Of a DNA stretch of 59,775 nt, positions 35,572 through 43,858 are shown in pieces. The notes under the pieces are model-generated. The model saw only the letters and a program-made list of their open reading frames with translations. It made no database searches and was not told the origin of the DNA. Position 1 is the first letter of the stretch, and every line of letters starts with the position of its first letter. Origin of the DNA: Planctomycetaceae bacterium. Its GTDB lineage: Bacteria > Planctomycetota > Planctomycetia > Pirellulales > Pirellulaceae. The stretch spans positions 1-59,775 of the forward strand of contig JAHEBQ010000040.1 of NCBI GenBank assembly GCA_024642205.1, read 5' to 3'. Both the position numbers and the translations under genes were made by a program.

Positions 35572-35896
35572 TTGGAATTCCTTTCGGTCGTCAATATTTC
35601 GCGATCTCTGGATACCTTACCCATTGCAACCCCAGGCAGATCAGCATTCCCTTCCGGGTTGTCATCCCAATATAGCAGCGAAAACCATGTGTCCTACGAT
35701 ACCCGCAAACAAAAGAATCCTCGGCGATGCTGGCTTGCCGATCCTGGTCGCGCCAGAGCGACGCGACAGGCCATTTTTTCTCATCTCAAATTGTGTATGC
35801 TAAGGTGATCGGGATAACATGTGGCCATGAGATGGGCGATACTCCCACCAATCTCAATGACAGCTCATTGAATAATCTAACAGCAAACCAACAACC
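35572..35896. other. Divergent intergenic region, 325 bp
   Basis: This separates the minus-strand MOSC gene from ilvE. No hairpin with T-run, riboswitch-like structure or attenuator-like leader peptide was recognised. The upstream part has only shadow frames. Confidence 0.4.
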
Positions 35897-36835
35897 ATGA
35901 ATACCAGCAAATACATCTGGATGAACGGCAAGATGATTCCCTGGGAAAACGCAACCGTCCATGTCATGGCTCACGCCTTGCATTATGGTTCGAGCGTTTT
36001 TGAAGGCATTCGTTGCTACGAAACGCCGCAAGGTCGATGTATCTTCCGATTGAGCGCCCATATCAGGAGGTTTTTTGACTCGGCCAAGCTCTACCGATAT
36101 CCGATTCCATTTTCACGGCAGGAAATTGAACAAGCTTGTCGAGATTCGATAGTCGAAAACGAACTCAAATCCGCCTACATCCGCCCGCTCGCATTTCTCG
36201 GTGCCGGCTCGCTGGGCGTTGTACCCAACCCGGATGTGCCAACCGATGTCATCATTGCGGCGATGGAATTCGGAACGTACCTGGGTGAAGAGGGGCTCAC
36301 GAACGGAATTGATGTTTGCATCTCGTCATGGTCACGAACCACGAGTGCAGCGCTTCCGGTCCTCTCGAAAGCCGGCGGACATTATCTCAACGCCCAATTG
36401 ATCGGTGGCGAAGCGCGGCGCAACGGTTTTGCCGAAGGCATCTCAGTCACCGCCCGAGGAACCGTCAGCGAGGGTTCGGCGGAAAACATTTTTGTGGTTC
36501 GCGACGGAAAGATCTTCACCCCTCCCTTGTCGGCTGCGATTCTTAATGGAATTACTCGCGACACGGCGATGACACTGGCTCGCAAGCTTGGTTACGAAGT
36601 GATCGAACAGGAGATACCGCGAGAGTTGCTGTATGTCGCCGACGAGTTGTTCTTCACAGGTACCGCGGCAGAAGTGACTCCCATTCGGAGTGTCGACGGC
36701 ATCGAAATTGGCTGCGGTTCCCGAGGCACCATCACGGAAGCTGTTCAAAGCTCGTTCTTCGGTCTGTTTGACGGATCTACCAAGGACGAATGGGGCTGGC
36801 TTGATTCGGTCGAAAAAAACGCAAGCGTCGCCTGA
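35897..36835 (+). CDS. ilvE: Branched-chain amino acid aminotransferase
   Basis: 312 residues. Class IV PLP aminotransferase: 'HALHYGSSVFEGIRCYETPQ' near the start, the PLP lysine in 'PVLSKAGGHYLNAQLIGGEA' (about 155-160), 'VSEGSAENIFVV' binding the cofactor phosphate side, and 'GITRDTAMTLARKLGYEVIE'. It catalyses the last step of Ile, Leu and Val synthesis and the first step of their breakdown, with 2-oxoglutarate/glutamate as partner. The motif set fits IlvE best; D-amino-acid or 4-amino-4-deoxychorismate enzymes share the fold but match less well. Start ATG without a clear Shine-Dalgarno. The gene stands alone, not in a larger ilv operon. Confidence 0.92.
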   Translation: MNTSKYIWMNGKMIPWENATVHVMAHALHYGSSVFEGIRCYETPQGRCIFRLSAHIRRFFDSAKLYRYPIPFSRQEIEQACRDSIVENELKSAYIRPLAFLGAGSLGVVPNPDVPTDVIIAAMEFGTYLGEEGLTNGIDVCISSWSRTTSAALPVLSKAGGHYLNAQLIGGEARRNGFAEGISVTARGTVSEGSAENIFVVRDGKIFTPPLSAAILNGITRDTAMTLARKLGYEVIEQEIPRELLYVADELFFTGTAAEVTPIRSVDGIEIGCGSRGTITEAVQSSFFGLFDGSTKDEWGWLDSVEKNASVA

Positions 36836-37356
36836 TACGTTGCGACCGGATTCTCGGCCAGTCATACGTTCTGTCGTTCCGGATTATCGCTGCCTGGATT
36901 CCACTGGCCATGTTGGTTGGACCCGGGTGAAAGTCCGCCTGCTGATGCTGAACCCCAGCAGGCTGCGCAGAGGCAGCGTGATCTCCAGGGGGTCACAATT
37001 CGTGCCGCCCTGATTTTGTGGGGGATCAGGGCGCTCTCGTTACTCAATTCACGTAATCGTTAAAACCCAATAAGTCGATAAACTCGGCGGGAAGCGGCCT
37101 GTGTTTTTCAGCACGGCACCGCTTGGACGCGGCTCGAAAAACCTGCATGCTTTCGCCGATTTGCTGTCTCCGGAGCGTCTAATTCGAATCGCGGATTTTG
37201 AAAACTACTTGCAACGGGAGTTTTGCTGTGGGATAGTTGAATACGGATGTTTCACTTTACAAGGTTTCTTGTTTGAACGTCGTTGATGACCTGGTTTTTC
37301 AACCTGGTTATTCATCAACCGATTATTCACGAGGCCATGACGAATGAAGGAAACTG
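36836..37356. other. ilvE-hisA intergenic region with a run of hairpins
   Basis: 521 bp without a credible gene. Between 36919 and 37033 several inverted repeats follow one another: GGAC/GTCC (36919-36936), an 8-bp stem GCCTGCTG/CAGCAGGC with 11-base loop (36937-36963), GCTGC/GCAGC (36962-36977, competing with the previous), GTGA/TCAC (36978-36996) and a 9-bp stem CGCCCTGAT/ATCAGGGCG (37006-37033). There is no T-run, so these are not an obvious terminator. A small frame at 37101-37286 starts with GTG but resembles nothing known. The tract may be a structured RNA or leader, which cannot be decided here. Confidence 0.4.
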
Positions 37357-38190
37357 ATGCAAATCCTGCCGGCCGTTGAAATTCGATCTGGAAAGTGCGT
37401 ACGCCTTTCGCAAGGCGACTACCAGCGTGAAACGGTGTACGGCGAGAGTCCTGCGGATATGGCCATTCGCTGGGTCAATGATGGAGCGCAGGGACTTCAA
37501 GTCGTTGATCTGGATGGCGCCCGAGATGGAACGACCAACAATTTTGAATCGATTCGCGACCTTGTGCAGCAGGCAAAAGTTCCTGTTTTGCTGGGCGGTG
37601 GCATTCGCGACGAAGCCACGATCAAGAGATACCTCGACATCGGCATTGACCGTTTGGTCGTTGGCACCCGCGCTCTGAAGGATCCGCAGTGGGCGATCCG
37701 TATGGCAATCACGTATCCCCATCAGATCATGCTGGGACTCGACGCGAGAGACGGTTTGCTGGCCTCCGACGGATGGCTCACGACGACGGCACTTGCGCCG
37801 ATTGCGTTTGCCCAGGAGATGGCCAACTATCCGATCGCTGGAGTTGTTTTCACGGACATCTCCAAAGACGGCACGCTGGAAGGACCCAATTACGAAGCAC
37901 AACAACAAATGCGGGATGCCGTCGATGTTCCCGTCATTGCATCCGGAGGCATTGCGAAAATCGAGGATGTATCCAGATTGGCGACGCTCAGACTGGACGG
38001 CTGCGTGATTGGTCGTGCGCTCTACGAAGGGAGATTGACGCTTGCAGAATGCATGGAATCTGCGTTGAAAGAAATCACCCGGGGACAGGCTTCCTGCCAA
38101 CAGGATGCCCTGACACATGGTATGCAACCTGGTTTGAAAGGTCCGCATTTCCAGTCATCCCGGAGGCCTTCAGGAGCATCGACACCATAA
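37357..38190 (+). CDS. hisA: HisA, ProFAR isomerase, with Glu at the usual catalytic Asp
   Basis: 277 residues. Beta/alpha barrel of histidine synthesis step 4, which isomerises ProFAR to PRFAR in the cytoplasm. 'VVDLDGARDG', 'VPVLLGGGIRDEATIKRYLD', 'MLGLDARDG' (second catalytic Asp), 'VFTDISKDGTLEGPN' (catalytic Thr) and 'VIASGGIAKIEDV' are all present. The N-terminal PAIDL motif, whose Asp8 is a catalytic acid/base, reads 'LPAVEIRSGKCVRL', i.e. Glu8. The C-terminus runs about 35 residues beyond the usual end near 'MESALKE' and is Gln/Gly/Ser-rich. ATG with AAGGAAA 8 bases upstream. It is not in a his operon. Confidence 0.9.
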   Translation: MQILPAVEIRSGKCVRLSQGDYQRETVYGESPADMAIRWVNDGAQGLQVVDLDGARDGTTNNFESIRDLVQQAKVPVLLGGGIRDEATIKRYLDIGIDRLVVGTRALKDPQWAIRMAITYPHQIMLGLDARDGLLASDGWLTTTALAPIAFAQEMANYPIAGVVFTDISKDGTLEGPNYEAQQQMRDAVDVPVIASGGIAKIEDVSRLATLRLDGCVIGRALYEGRLTLAECMESALKEITRGQASCQQDALTHGMQPGLKGPHFQSSRRPSGASTP

Positions 38191-38246
38191 GATAATTGGC
38201 GCTCGTCGCCACGAAGTTTAGTTATACCTATCAAGGGGACCACAAT

Positions 38247-40337
38247 ATGAGTAAAGTCGAATCGATCAGAAATGTCGTTTTGTGCGGTCACGGATCGGCG
38301 GGCAAAACAACGCTCGCCGACACCTTCTTGACTCTGACCAAAGTCGTCGGAGGGTCCCATAGTGTTGAAGATGGGACAAGCATCTGTGACTTTGACCCTG
38401 AAGAAAAAAAACACAAATATTCAATCGAAGCAGCCGCCATTCACTTTGAAAATGGCGGCTTTCGTTTTAATGTGATCGACACTCCGGGCTATCCCGATTT
38501 CATCGGTCAAGTCATTGGGCCGATGCAGGCGGTCGATAATGCCGTCATCGTTATCAACGGACATAGCGGAATCGAAGTCAATACCCGACGGGTATTCAAG
38601 GAAGCCGGCAAGGAAGGTCTGGGCCGGATCATCGTCATCAACAAAATGGACGATGAAACTGTCGACTATCCGGAGCTTGTTCGTTCCATCCGCGAAATGT
38701 GGGGAACCCAGTGCACGCCTTTGAACATCCCGGTCGGCTCTGGCGATCAATTTGCTGCCGTCATCAGCACGCTTAATGTTCCGAAAGACACGACGGGGGC
38801 CCTGATTGATCCCAGCGAGTTCAGCGAGCCGCTGATCGAGTCGATCATTGAAGCCGATGATGCGGTAATGGAACGCTACTTCGAAGGCCAAATGCCGACC
38901 AAGCAGGAACTCTCAAAACTGATCGTCCAAGCCGTGAAACAAGGCAGCTTGATTCCCATTGTTTGTTGCAGTGCAAAAACCGGCGTCGGCGTCAACGAGG
39001 TTCTCGAAACGATCGGGATGTGTGGACTTTCTCCAATCGAGTTGGTTCGATCCGCCGAGAATGGCGCAGGTCCATTGAATGTTGAACCCACTGCCGATGG
39101 TCCCCTTGTCGCGAGGGTCTTTCGAACACGGATTGATCCTTTTGTACAGAAGCTGAATTTCATTCGTGTGTTTTCCGGAACGCTGCATCGCGACGACTCC
39201 GTTCATGCATCATCGGCCCGAAAAAACATCAAGCTTGGCCCACTCCTTGAGGTCCAGGGGGAATCGACCAGCCCCGTCGAGTCTGCCGGTCCAGGGGATA
39301 TTGTCGCCATCGCCAAAATGGAGGATTTGCATACGGGTACCGTCCTGGGGGATTTGACGCTGCCCGCAACCCAGTTTCCTTCTCCGATGGTAAGCCTCGC
39401 GGTCGTGCCCAAAACGCGTGGTGATGAAACGCGACTTTCCAGCGCACTTCACAAGGTCCTTGAAGAAGATCCGACCTTCCACCTTGATCGGGATGCCCAA
39501 ACCCAGGAACTGGTCATGACCGGGATGAGCGACCTGCACCTCAATGTCATCCAGGAGCGTTTGATCCGCCGCGACAAGTTGGAGATTGAAACCAAACAAC
39601 CTCGCATCGCCTTCCGTGAAACGATCATGGCGAACGCAGAAGGCAGTTACCGTCACCGGAAACAATCCGGCGGTCGAGGCCAATTCGGTGAAATCCATGT
39701 GCGGATTCAGCCGCTGCCCCGCGGCACCAATATCGAAGAGTTTGCCACCAAAGCGAATTTCCATTCGATGAAAAACTACCACTACGATGAGAAATCGAAC
39801 TTCCTGTGGGTTGATTCCGTGGTTGGTGGTGTGATTCCGCATAACTTCATGCCGGCCATCGGCAAGGGTTTTGCCGAGAAAGTCGCCAACGGTGTGATCG
39901 CAGGTTACCCGATTCAGGATGTCTGCATCGAAGTTCATTTTGGCAAGCATCACCCGGTCGATTCCAGTGAAGCCGCATTCAAGCTGGCCGCGAAGTATGT
40001 GTTCAAGCAGGTGTTTGAGCAGGCCAGACCCTGCCTGCTCGAACCCGTCGTCCACCTCGATGTCACCGTTCCCGAATCCAACGTCGGCGACGTGTATAGT
40101 GACATGTCGGGACGCAGTGGTCGGGTCCTGGGCAGCGATCCCGCCGGTGGCGCTTTCACGTCAATTCACTGCGAAGTCCCGTTGCGCGAAGTAACGACCT
40201 ACGCCAGAACGCTCTCGAGTTTGACCGGTGGAATGGGAAGTTACACGATGGAGTTCAGCCACTACGACACGATGCCGGCAAACGTACAGCAGGAGGTAAT
40301 CGAGAAAGCGAAACTGAAAGACGACGAAGACGAGTAA
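38247..40337 (+). CDS. Elongation factor G paralogue (EF-G2-like)
   Basis: About 696 residues; ATG 38247 with AAGGGGA upstream (frame open from 38196). The G domain has G1 'GHGSAGKTTL', G3 'DTPGYPDF' and G4 'NKMD'. Domains II-V follow, with 'RVFRTRIDPFVQKLNFIRVF', the domain IV segment 'YRHRKQSGGRGQFGEIHVRI' and the C-terminal 'GGMGSYTMEFSHYDTMPANV'. Switch I reads 'DFDPEEKKHKYSIEAAAI' instead of the canonical RGITI stretch, as in EF-G2-type paralogues, some of which do not support ribosome-dependent translocation. It stands alone rather than in an rpsL-rpsG-fusA-tuf cluster, so it is unlikely to be the housekeeping copy. Confidence 0.85.
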   Translation: MSKVESIRNVVLCGHGSAGKTTLADTFLTLTKVVGGSHSVEDGTSICDFDPEEKKHKYSIEAAAIHFENGGFRFNVIDTPGYPDFIGQVIGPMQAVDNAVIVINGHSGIEVNTRRVFKEAGKEGLGRIIVINKMDDETVDYPELVRSIREMWGTQCTPLNIPVGSGDQFAAVISTLNVPKDTTGALIDPSEFSEPLIESIIEADDAVMERYFEGQMPTKQELSKLIVQAVKQGSLIPIVCCSAKTGVGVNEVLETIGMCGLSPIELVRSAENGAGPLNVEPTADGPLVARVFRTRIDPFVQKLNFIRVFSGTLHRDDSVHASSARKNIKLGPLLEVQGESTSPVESAGPGDIVAIAKMEDLHTGTVLGDLTLPATQFPSPMVSLAVVPKTRGDETRLSSALHKVLEEDPTFHLDRDAQTQELVMTGMSDLHLNVIQERLIRRDKLEIETKQPRIAFRETIMANAEGSYRHRKQSGGRGQFGEIHVRIQPLPRGTNIEEFATKANFHSMKNYHYDEKSNFLWVDSVVGGVIPHNFMPAIGKGFAEKVANGVIAGYPIQDVCIEVHFGKHHPVDSSEAAFKLAAKYVFKQVFEQARPCLLEPVVHLDVTVPESNVGDVYSDMSGRSGRVLGSDPAGGAFTSIHCEVPLREVTTYARTLSSLTGGMGSYTMEFSHYDTMPANVQQEVIEKAKLKDDEDE

Positions 40338-40341
40338 CTCG

Positions 40342-40372
40342 TGAACTTCGATCAAGGAAACCCTGAAGTTCA
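40342..40372. repeat. Inverted repeat after the EF-G-like gene
   Basis: A perfect 8-bp inverted repeat (TGAACTTC at 40342-40349 with GAAGTTCA at 40365-40372, 15-base loop) 5 bp after the stop. There is no T-run, so if it terminates transcription it is not a classic intrinsic terminator. It could also stabilise the transcript 3' end. Confidence 0.4.
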
Positions 40373-40581
40373 TGCCGACGCCGATGTTGAATCATGAACC
40401 CGATTGGCAGGGCCGATTTCCTGTTCGAACCACCAGAAAAATTCGCTTCGCGTATCACGTGAAATCGGAACCGTAATTTCGCGCCGGAAATGCTCGCGAT
40501 GGCCGGATCCACAGACTTTCCGCCGTGTCCGCATCCAGTGAAACGTTGAGGTCGCCCAGCGCACCGCCTGGGAAGCCCTGA

Positions 40582-40803
40582 TCAATAGTGCGGCGGAATC
40601 TCATCTTCGGCGCTGCGCTCCGACACCGGTTCAGAGGCAGCCCGGAGACGATCAGAAAGCACCTGGATCGACTTCGCCATCAGATCCAGTCGTTGAGCGT
40701 TCTTCAACACGGCATCATTCAGCGAATCGAAATCATTCTGTAAATGCATCAACGACGTTTCCAGGGCGGTTAACCGCTTTGCATTTTTCTCGTTTTCAGC
40801 CAT
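40582..40803 (-). CDS. slyX: SlyX-family protein
   Basis: 73 residues from the ATG at 40803, which lies inside the end of the upstream permease gene (8-base overlap); the frame is open further upstream. The whole protein is one helical coiled coil ('RLTALETSLMHLQNDFDSLN', 'LDLMAKSIQVLSDRLRAASE') ending in a Pro-Pro-His-Tyr tail, the SlyX hallmark. SlyX is a small cytoplasmic protein of unknown biochemical role, named for its position next to slyD in enterobacteria. Its coupling here to a metal-efflux-type permease is unusual. Confidence 0.8.
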   Translation of the reverse strand: MAENEKNAKRLTALETSLMHLQNDFDSLNDAVLKNAQRLDLMAKSIQVLSDRLRAASEPVSERSAEDEIPPHY

Positions 40804-42055
40804 TTTGCTTTCCGTGATTCCCGTCGGTTGCAACTTGAAAACCCAACGACCGAATGAGCCGTTTGATTTCGTCCAACTGGGGTTTGCCGACAATCGTGGC
40901 GAGACCGGATTTCAGTTCGACATTTACCGACTCCACCCCTTTGCTTTTTCTGATCGCTGATTCGATTCGATCGACACAACCACCGCAAGTCATGCCGAGA
41001 ATGGAAATCTCGATTTTGGGCTCATCGGATGCCTTTGCCAATTGCTTTCGCCACCATCGTGACATGTCACTCCACGCAAAACTGACCATCATGGCCAGCA
41101 GAATCAAGGCACTCGACACCGACCACCAGTTTTGATGATCGTGCGTGTGACCCGACGCGATTCCTACCTCGGCCGTTAACAACCAGTCAAAAACCCATGC
41201 AAAAAACATGCTGCCCAGGATGATCGTGGCAAGGTAAACGACCGCGGTCTTCCATCCAAACCTTCCATAAATCGCTCCGATCGTCGTAACATTCGTTGCT
41301 GGTCCTGCCATCAGAAAGACCAGGGCAGCGGCGGGGGGAAGCCCACCGGTTACCAGCGCGGCCGCAATTGGGACCGAAGCGGTAGCACAAACATACAAAG
41401 GGATCGACACAAACAACACAAGCAACATCGAGGGAAGCAGTCCCGAATTCCCAATCATCTCGAACCACGAACCGGGAATGTAGGATTCGATAGCGGCCGA
41501 AACCAACACTCCCAGCAAGAGCCAACCCCAAATGGATCGCAGAATTTCGACACTCTGGCCCCATATCCTGGCGAAGACGCCGACTTCGTCAACCGAATCG
41601 GCTTGTTCTGAATCGTTGTCGGGCGATGCTGCCAAGGCACTGGCCGATCTGATGCTCCCAAGTTGATTGCCTTCGACCTGGTCCGTGAGCCAGCCTCCGA
41701 CAACGCCGGTAATCGCTGAAGTCATCATCTTGAAAATCGCGAATGGCCAGCCGAAAAACGACGCGCTGACCATAATCGAATCGACACCCGTCTGCGGTGT
41801 GCTGATCAGGAAACCGACGGACGCCCCGTTGCTTGCCCCCTGGTTCTTCAGTCCGATACCGGCCGGCACGACGCCGCAGGAACACAAGGGCAATGGAACA
41901 CCAAGCAGGACGGCTTTGACGATTCCCGAGAATCCATGAAATTTCTGTTTGACGAAACCCGCCGGCAGTAACACGCTCATTAGCCCCGACAGCAACATGC
42001 CCAACAGTAACCAGGGAGCCAACTGACAGAAAGTTTTCCAGCAAACCAAAATCAT
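40796..42055 (-). CDS. Cu/Zn-efflux-type permease (SO_0444-like) with C-terminal HMA domain
   Basis: 419 residues. Eight or so transmembrane helices carry the permease signature 'GVPLPLCSCGVVPAGIGLKN' and 'VFLMAGPATNVTTIGAIYGR' (the DUF318/ArsP-type fold). After a His-containing loop ('ASGHTHDHQNWW') and a last helix, a heavy-metal-associated domain (about 345-410) follows with 'ISILGMTCGGCVDRIESAIR', the GMTCxxC metal-binding motif. This combination matches proteins named SO_0444 family Cu/Zn efflux transporters. The HMA domain would collect Cu(I) or Zn(II) in the cytoplasm. Start ATG at 42055. The last codons overlap the start of slyX. Confidence 0.85.
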   Translation of the reverse strand: MILVCWKTFCQLAPWLLLGMLLSGLMSVLLPAGFVKQKFHGFSGIVKAVLLGVPLPLCSCGVVPAGIGLKNQGASNGASVGFLISTPQTGVDSIMVSASFFGWPFAIFKMMTSAITGVVGGWLTDQVEGNQLGSIRSASALAASPDNDSEQADSVDEVGVFARIWGQSVEILRSIWGWLLLGVLVSAAIESYIPGSWFEMIGNSGLLPSMLLVLFVSIPLYVCATASVPIAAALVTGGLPPAAALVFLMAGPATNVTTIGAIYGRFGWKTAVVYLATIILGSMFFAWVFDWLLTAEVGIASGHTHDHQNWWSVSSALILLAMMVSFAWSDMSRWWRKQLAKASDEPKIEISILGMTCGGCVDRIESAIRKSKGVESVNVELKSGLATIVGKPQLDEIKRLIRSLGFQVATDGNHGKQNG

Positions 42056-42505
42056 GAATTTTTCTCGGAAGATTGAAAAGTCCTGCGTCCGCAGGCAGCG
42101 ATCCGTGATTCTGCATGATCGCCGTTTCGCGACGATTCAGGCATTCCACATCCAATGACTTGAGCAACCAATAACGATTCCCGGTGACAGAACTTGCCTC
42201 AAGGAGCAAAAATCAAGCCGATTTCTGCAATTCGACCAGAATACTCCAAAAGACCAGTGCTTGACCATGTCGATACTCAATTTGACCGTGCGCTTTCGAT
42301 GAGGTACGAGAACGACTTCGGTTTGAAAATTGAGCTGATCCGTTAGAATGACCCGCTATTGGATATTCCAATGAGTGCCAACCTGAACAAGGTCGCGTTT
42401 GTTCCCTCGACTGGGCCAACGATTGCTTCCCCGGAAACTCGCCGCCCCAGAAAAATCGCCCCGCATCGAATTTCTTCGGCGGACACCTTTTTCATCTCGA
42501 ATTAC
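42056..42505. other. Divergent intergenic region, 450 bp (part may be coding)
   Basis: This lies between the minus-strand permease gene and serine acetyltransferase. If the latter starts at the ATG at 42371, which has GGA 7 bases upstream, the last 135 bp are coding; see that entry. No other gene or site was recognised. Frames on the minus strand (e.g. 41589-42209) are shadows. Confidence 0.4.
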
Positions 42506-43510
42506 ATGACATCGCAAACCCAATCCGAACAGCATCGTTCCGCCCAGTCACTGGACAACGTCGCCGCTGAGATCGTGACGTCGCTAATATTTCCGGAGTC
42601 GGAACACGCGGCGCCGATTCCGGAATTCGATTCGCTGGTCGACATGATTCAGCGACTCAAGGCGATTGTTTATCCCGGCTTCCGGTCCAATGAATCGTCT
42701 TGCGAAAACGTTCTTGCTGAACTGCGATCCCAGCTGGGTGAAGCGCACCAGATCATTTCCCGCCAGATTGCCATTGCGATCGCGCGGCACTTTGAGGCCT
42801 GCGAAGACATGGCGCATACGGATTGCAACCAGGCCGGGTCAGGCGCGCTCAATAAACCGAACGACATCATTGCGCACAGCCAACAGATCGCAACCGAATA
42901 TATCTCGCGCATGCCTCAGATTCGGGCCTCGCTCCTGACGGATGTCAAAGCCGCGTACATGGGTGACCCGGCCTGCAAGAACTTTGACGAAGTTATTCTT
43001 TGCTATCCGGGCCTGAATGCAACCACCATTTATCGCTTGGCCCATGAGCTGTATCTGCTCAACGTGCCGTTTCTCCCGCGCATGATGACCGAGTGGGTTC
43101 ACGGAGAAACAGGAGTCGACATCCATCCGGGTGCAAGGATCGGAGATCATTTTTTCATTGACCATGGAACCGGCGTCGTCATTGGCGAAACATGTATCAT
43201 CGGCGAACACGTGAAAATCTACCAAGGGGTTACATTGGGTGCGCTGAGTTTTCCCCAGGATGAATCGGGCCATCTGGTCCGCGATTCAAAACGTCATCCG
43301 ACCATTGAAGACAATGTCGTCATTTACGCCAACGCGACAGTTCTCGGTGGAACGACAGTTGTTGGGCAGGACTCTGTCATTGGATCCAATGTCTGGTTGA
43401 CCGCCAGCGTTGCTCCTTCGACAACCGTGATCATGGAAAAGCCAAAATTGCGAATGCGGAATCAGGTGGTGCACAACGAATTCGAGCCACCACACGACTT
43501 TCAAATTTGA
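42506..43510 (+). CDS. cysE: Serine O-acetyltransferase
   Basis: About 334 residues from the ATG at 42506 (alternatives ATG 42371 or TTG 42359 would add 45-49 residues without recognised features). A helical N-terminal part (about 25-190) is followed by the left-handed beta-helix acyltransferase: 'VDIHPGARIGDHFFIDHGTG', 'VVIGETCIIGEHVKIYQGVT', 'HPTIEDNVVIYANATVLGGT', with catalytic His/Asp in 'FFIDHGTGVVIGE'. It makes O-acetylserine from serine and acetyl-CoA for cysteine synthesis. The long N-terminus resembles the EpsC-type enzymes. The C-terminus lacks an obvious conserved Ile for cysteine-synthase binding beyond the final DFQI, whose last residue is Ile. Confidence 0.9.
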   Translation: MTSQTQSEQHRSAQSLDNVAAEIVTSLIFPESEHAAPIPEFDSLVDMIQRLKAIVYPGFRSNESSCENVLAELRSQLGEAHQIISRQIAIAIARHFEACEDMAHTDCNQAGSGALNKPNDIIAHSQQIATEYISRMPQIRASLLTDVKAAYMGDPACKNFDEVILCYPGLNATTIYRLAHELYLLNVPFLPRMMTEWVHGETGVDIHPGARIGDHFFIDHGTGVVIGETCIIGEHVKIYQGVTLGALSFPQDESGHLVRDSKRHPTIEDNVVIYANATVLGGTTVVGQDSVIGSNVWLTASVAPSTTVIMEKPKLRMRNQVVHNEFEPPHDFQI

Positions 43511-43570
43511 TTCACGGACAAGGGACATCGAAGGCTGCCTGCGAAACGAAATGATTTGAAAACCGATCTC

Positions 43571-43740
43571 GATTCGACAACCCCCGCGATTCGAAATGCC
43601 CCGCGATTCGAAATGCCCCGTGATTCGACATCGCCCGCGATTCGACATCGCCCGCGATTCGACATTGCCCGTGATTCGACATCGCCCGTGATTCGACATT
43701 GCCCGTGATTCGACATCGCCCGTGATTCGATATCGTCCCG
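43571..43740 (+). repeat. Tandem array, ten 17-bp units
   Basis: Ten head-to-tail copies of a 17-bp unit, consensus GATTCGACATCGCCCGY, fill 43571-43740 without gaps. The central units differ mainly at two positions (C/T in CATCG versus CATTG, and a final C/T); the two ends are more diverged (AAATG in units 2-3, TATCG in unit 10). With a period not divisible by three and no stop in any minus-strand frame, the array yields three overlapping phantom ORFs translating to Ser-Arg-Gly-rich repeats. There are no spacers, so it is not CRISPR. It lies between cysE and the sulfotransferase gene. Confidence 0.95.
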
Positions 43741-43858
43741 CGGGCCGAATCGTCGATCTTCCCGATCATCAAAGAATGGCGTTGATATTGCCCAGCATCA
43801 CTTCCCATGTGAAAATACGCACTATGTCGCCTGACTCGAACCCGCCACTGAGAACTCA

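Noticed and set aside
37101..37286. 61-residue GTG-started ORF upstream of hisA
   Set aside because: Reads a little like protein, but no Shine-Dalgarno, no family and no conservation evidence; kept as a possibility only.
36836..37356. Cobalamin riboswitch or RNase P RNA
   Set aside because: A GGTGAAAGTCC-like stretch prompted the idea, but the other conserved boxes are missing and the tract is too short for RNase P RNA.
43571..43740. CRISPR array
   Set aside because: Units are contiguous with no spacers, and no cas genes are near.
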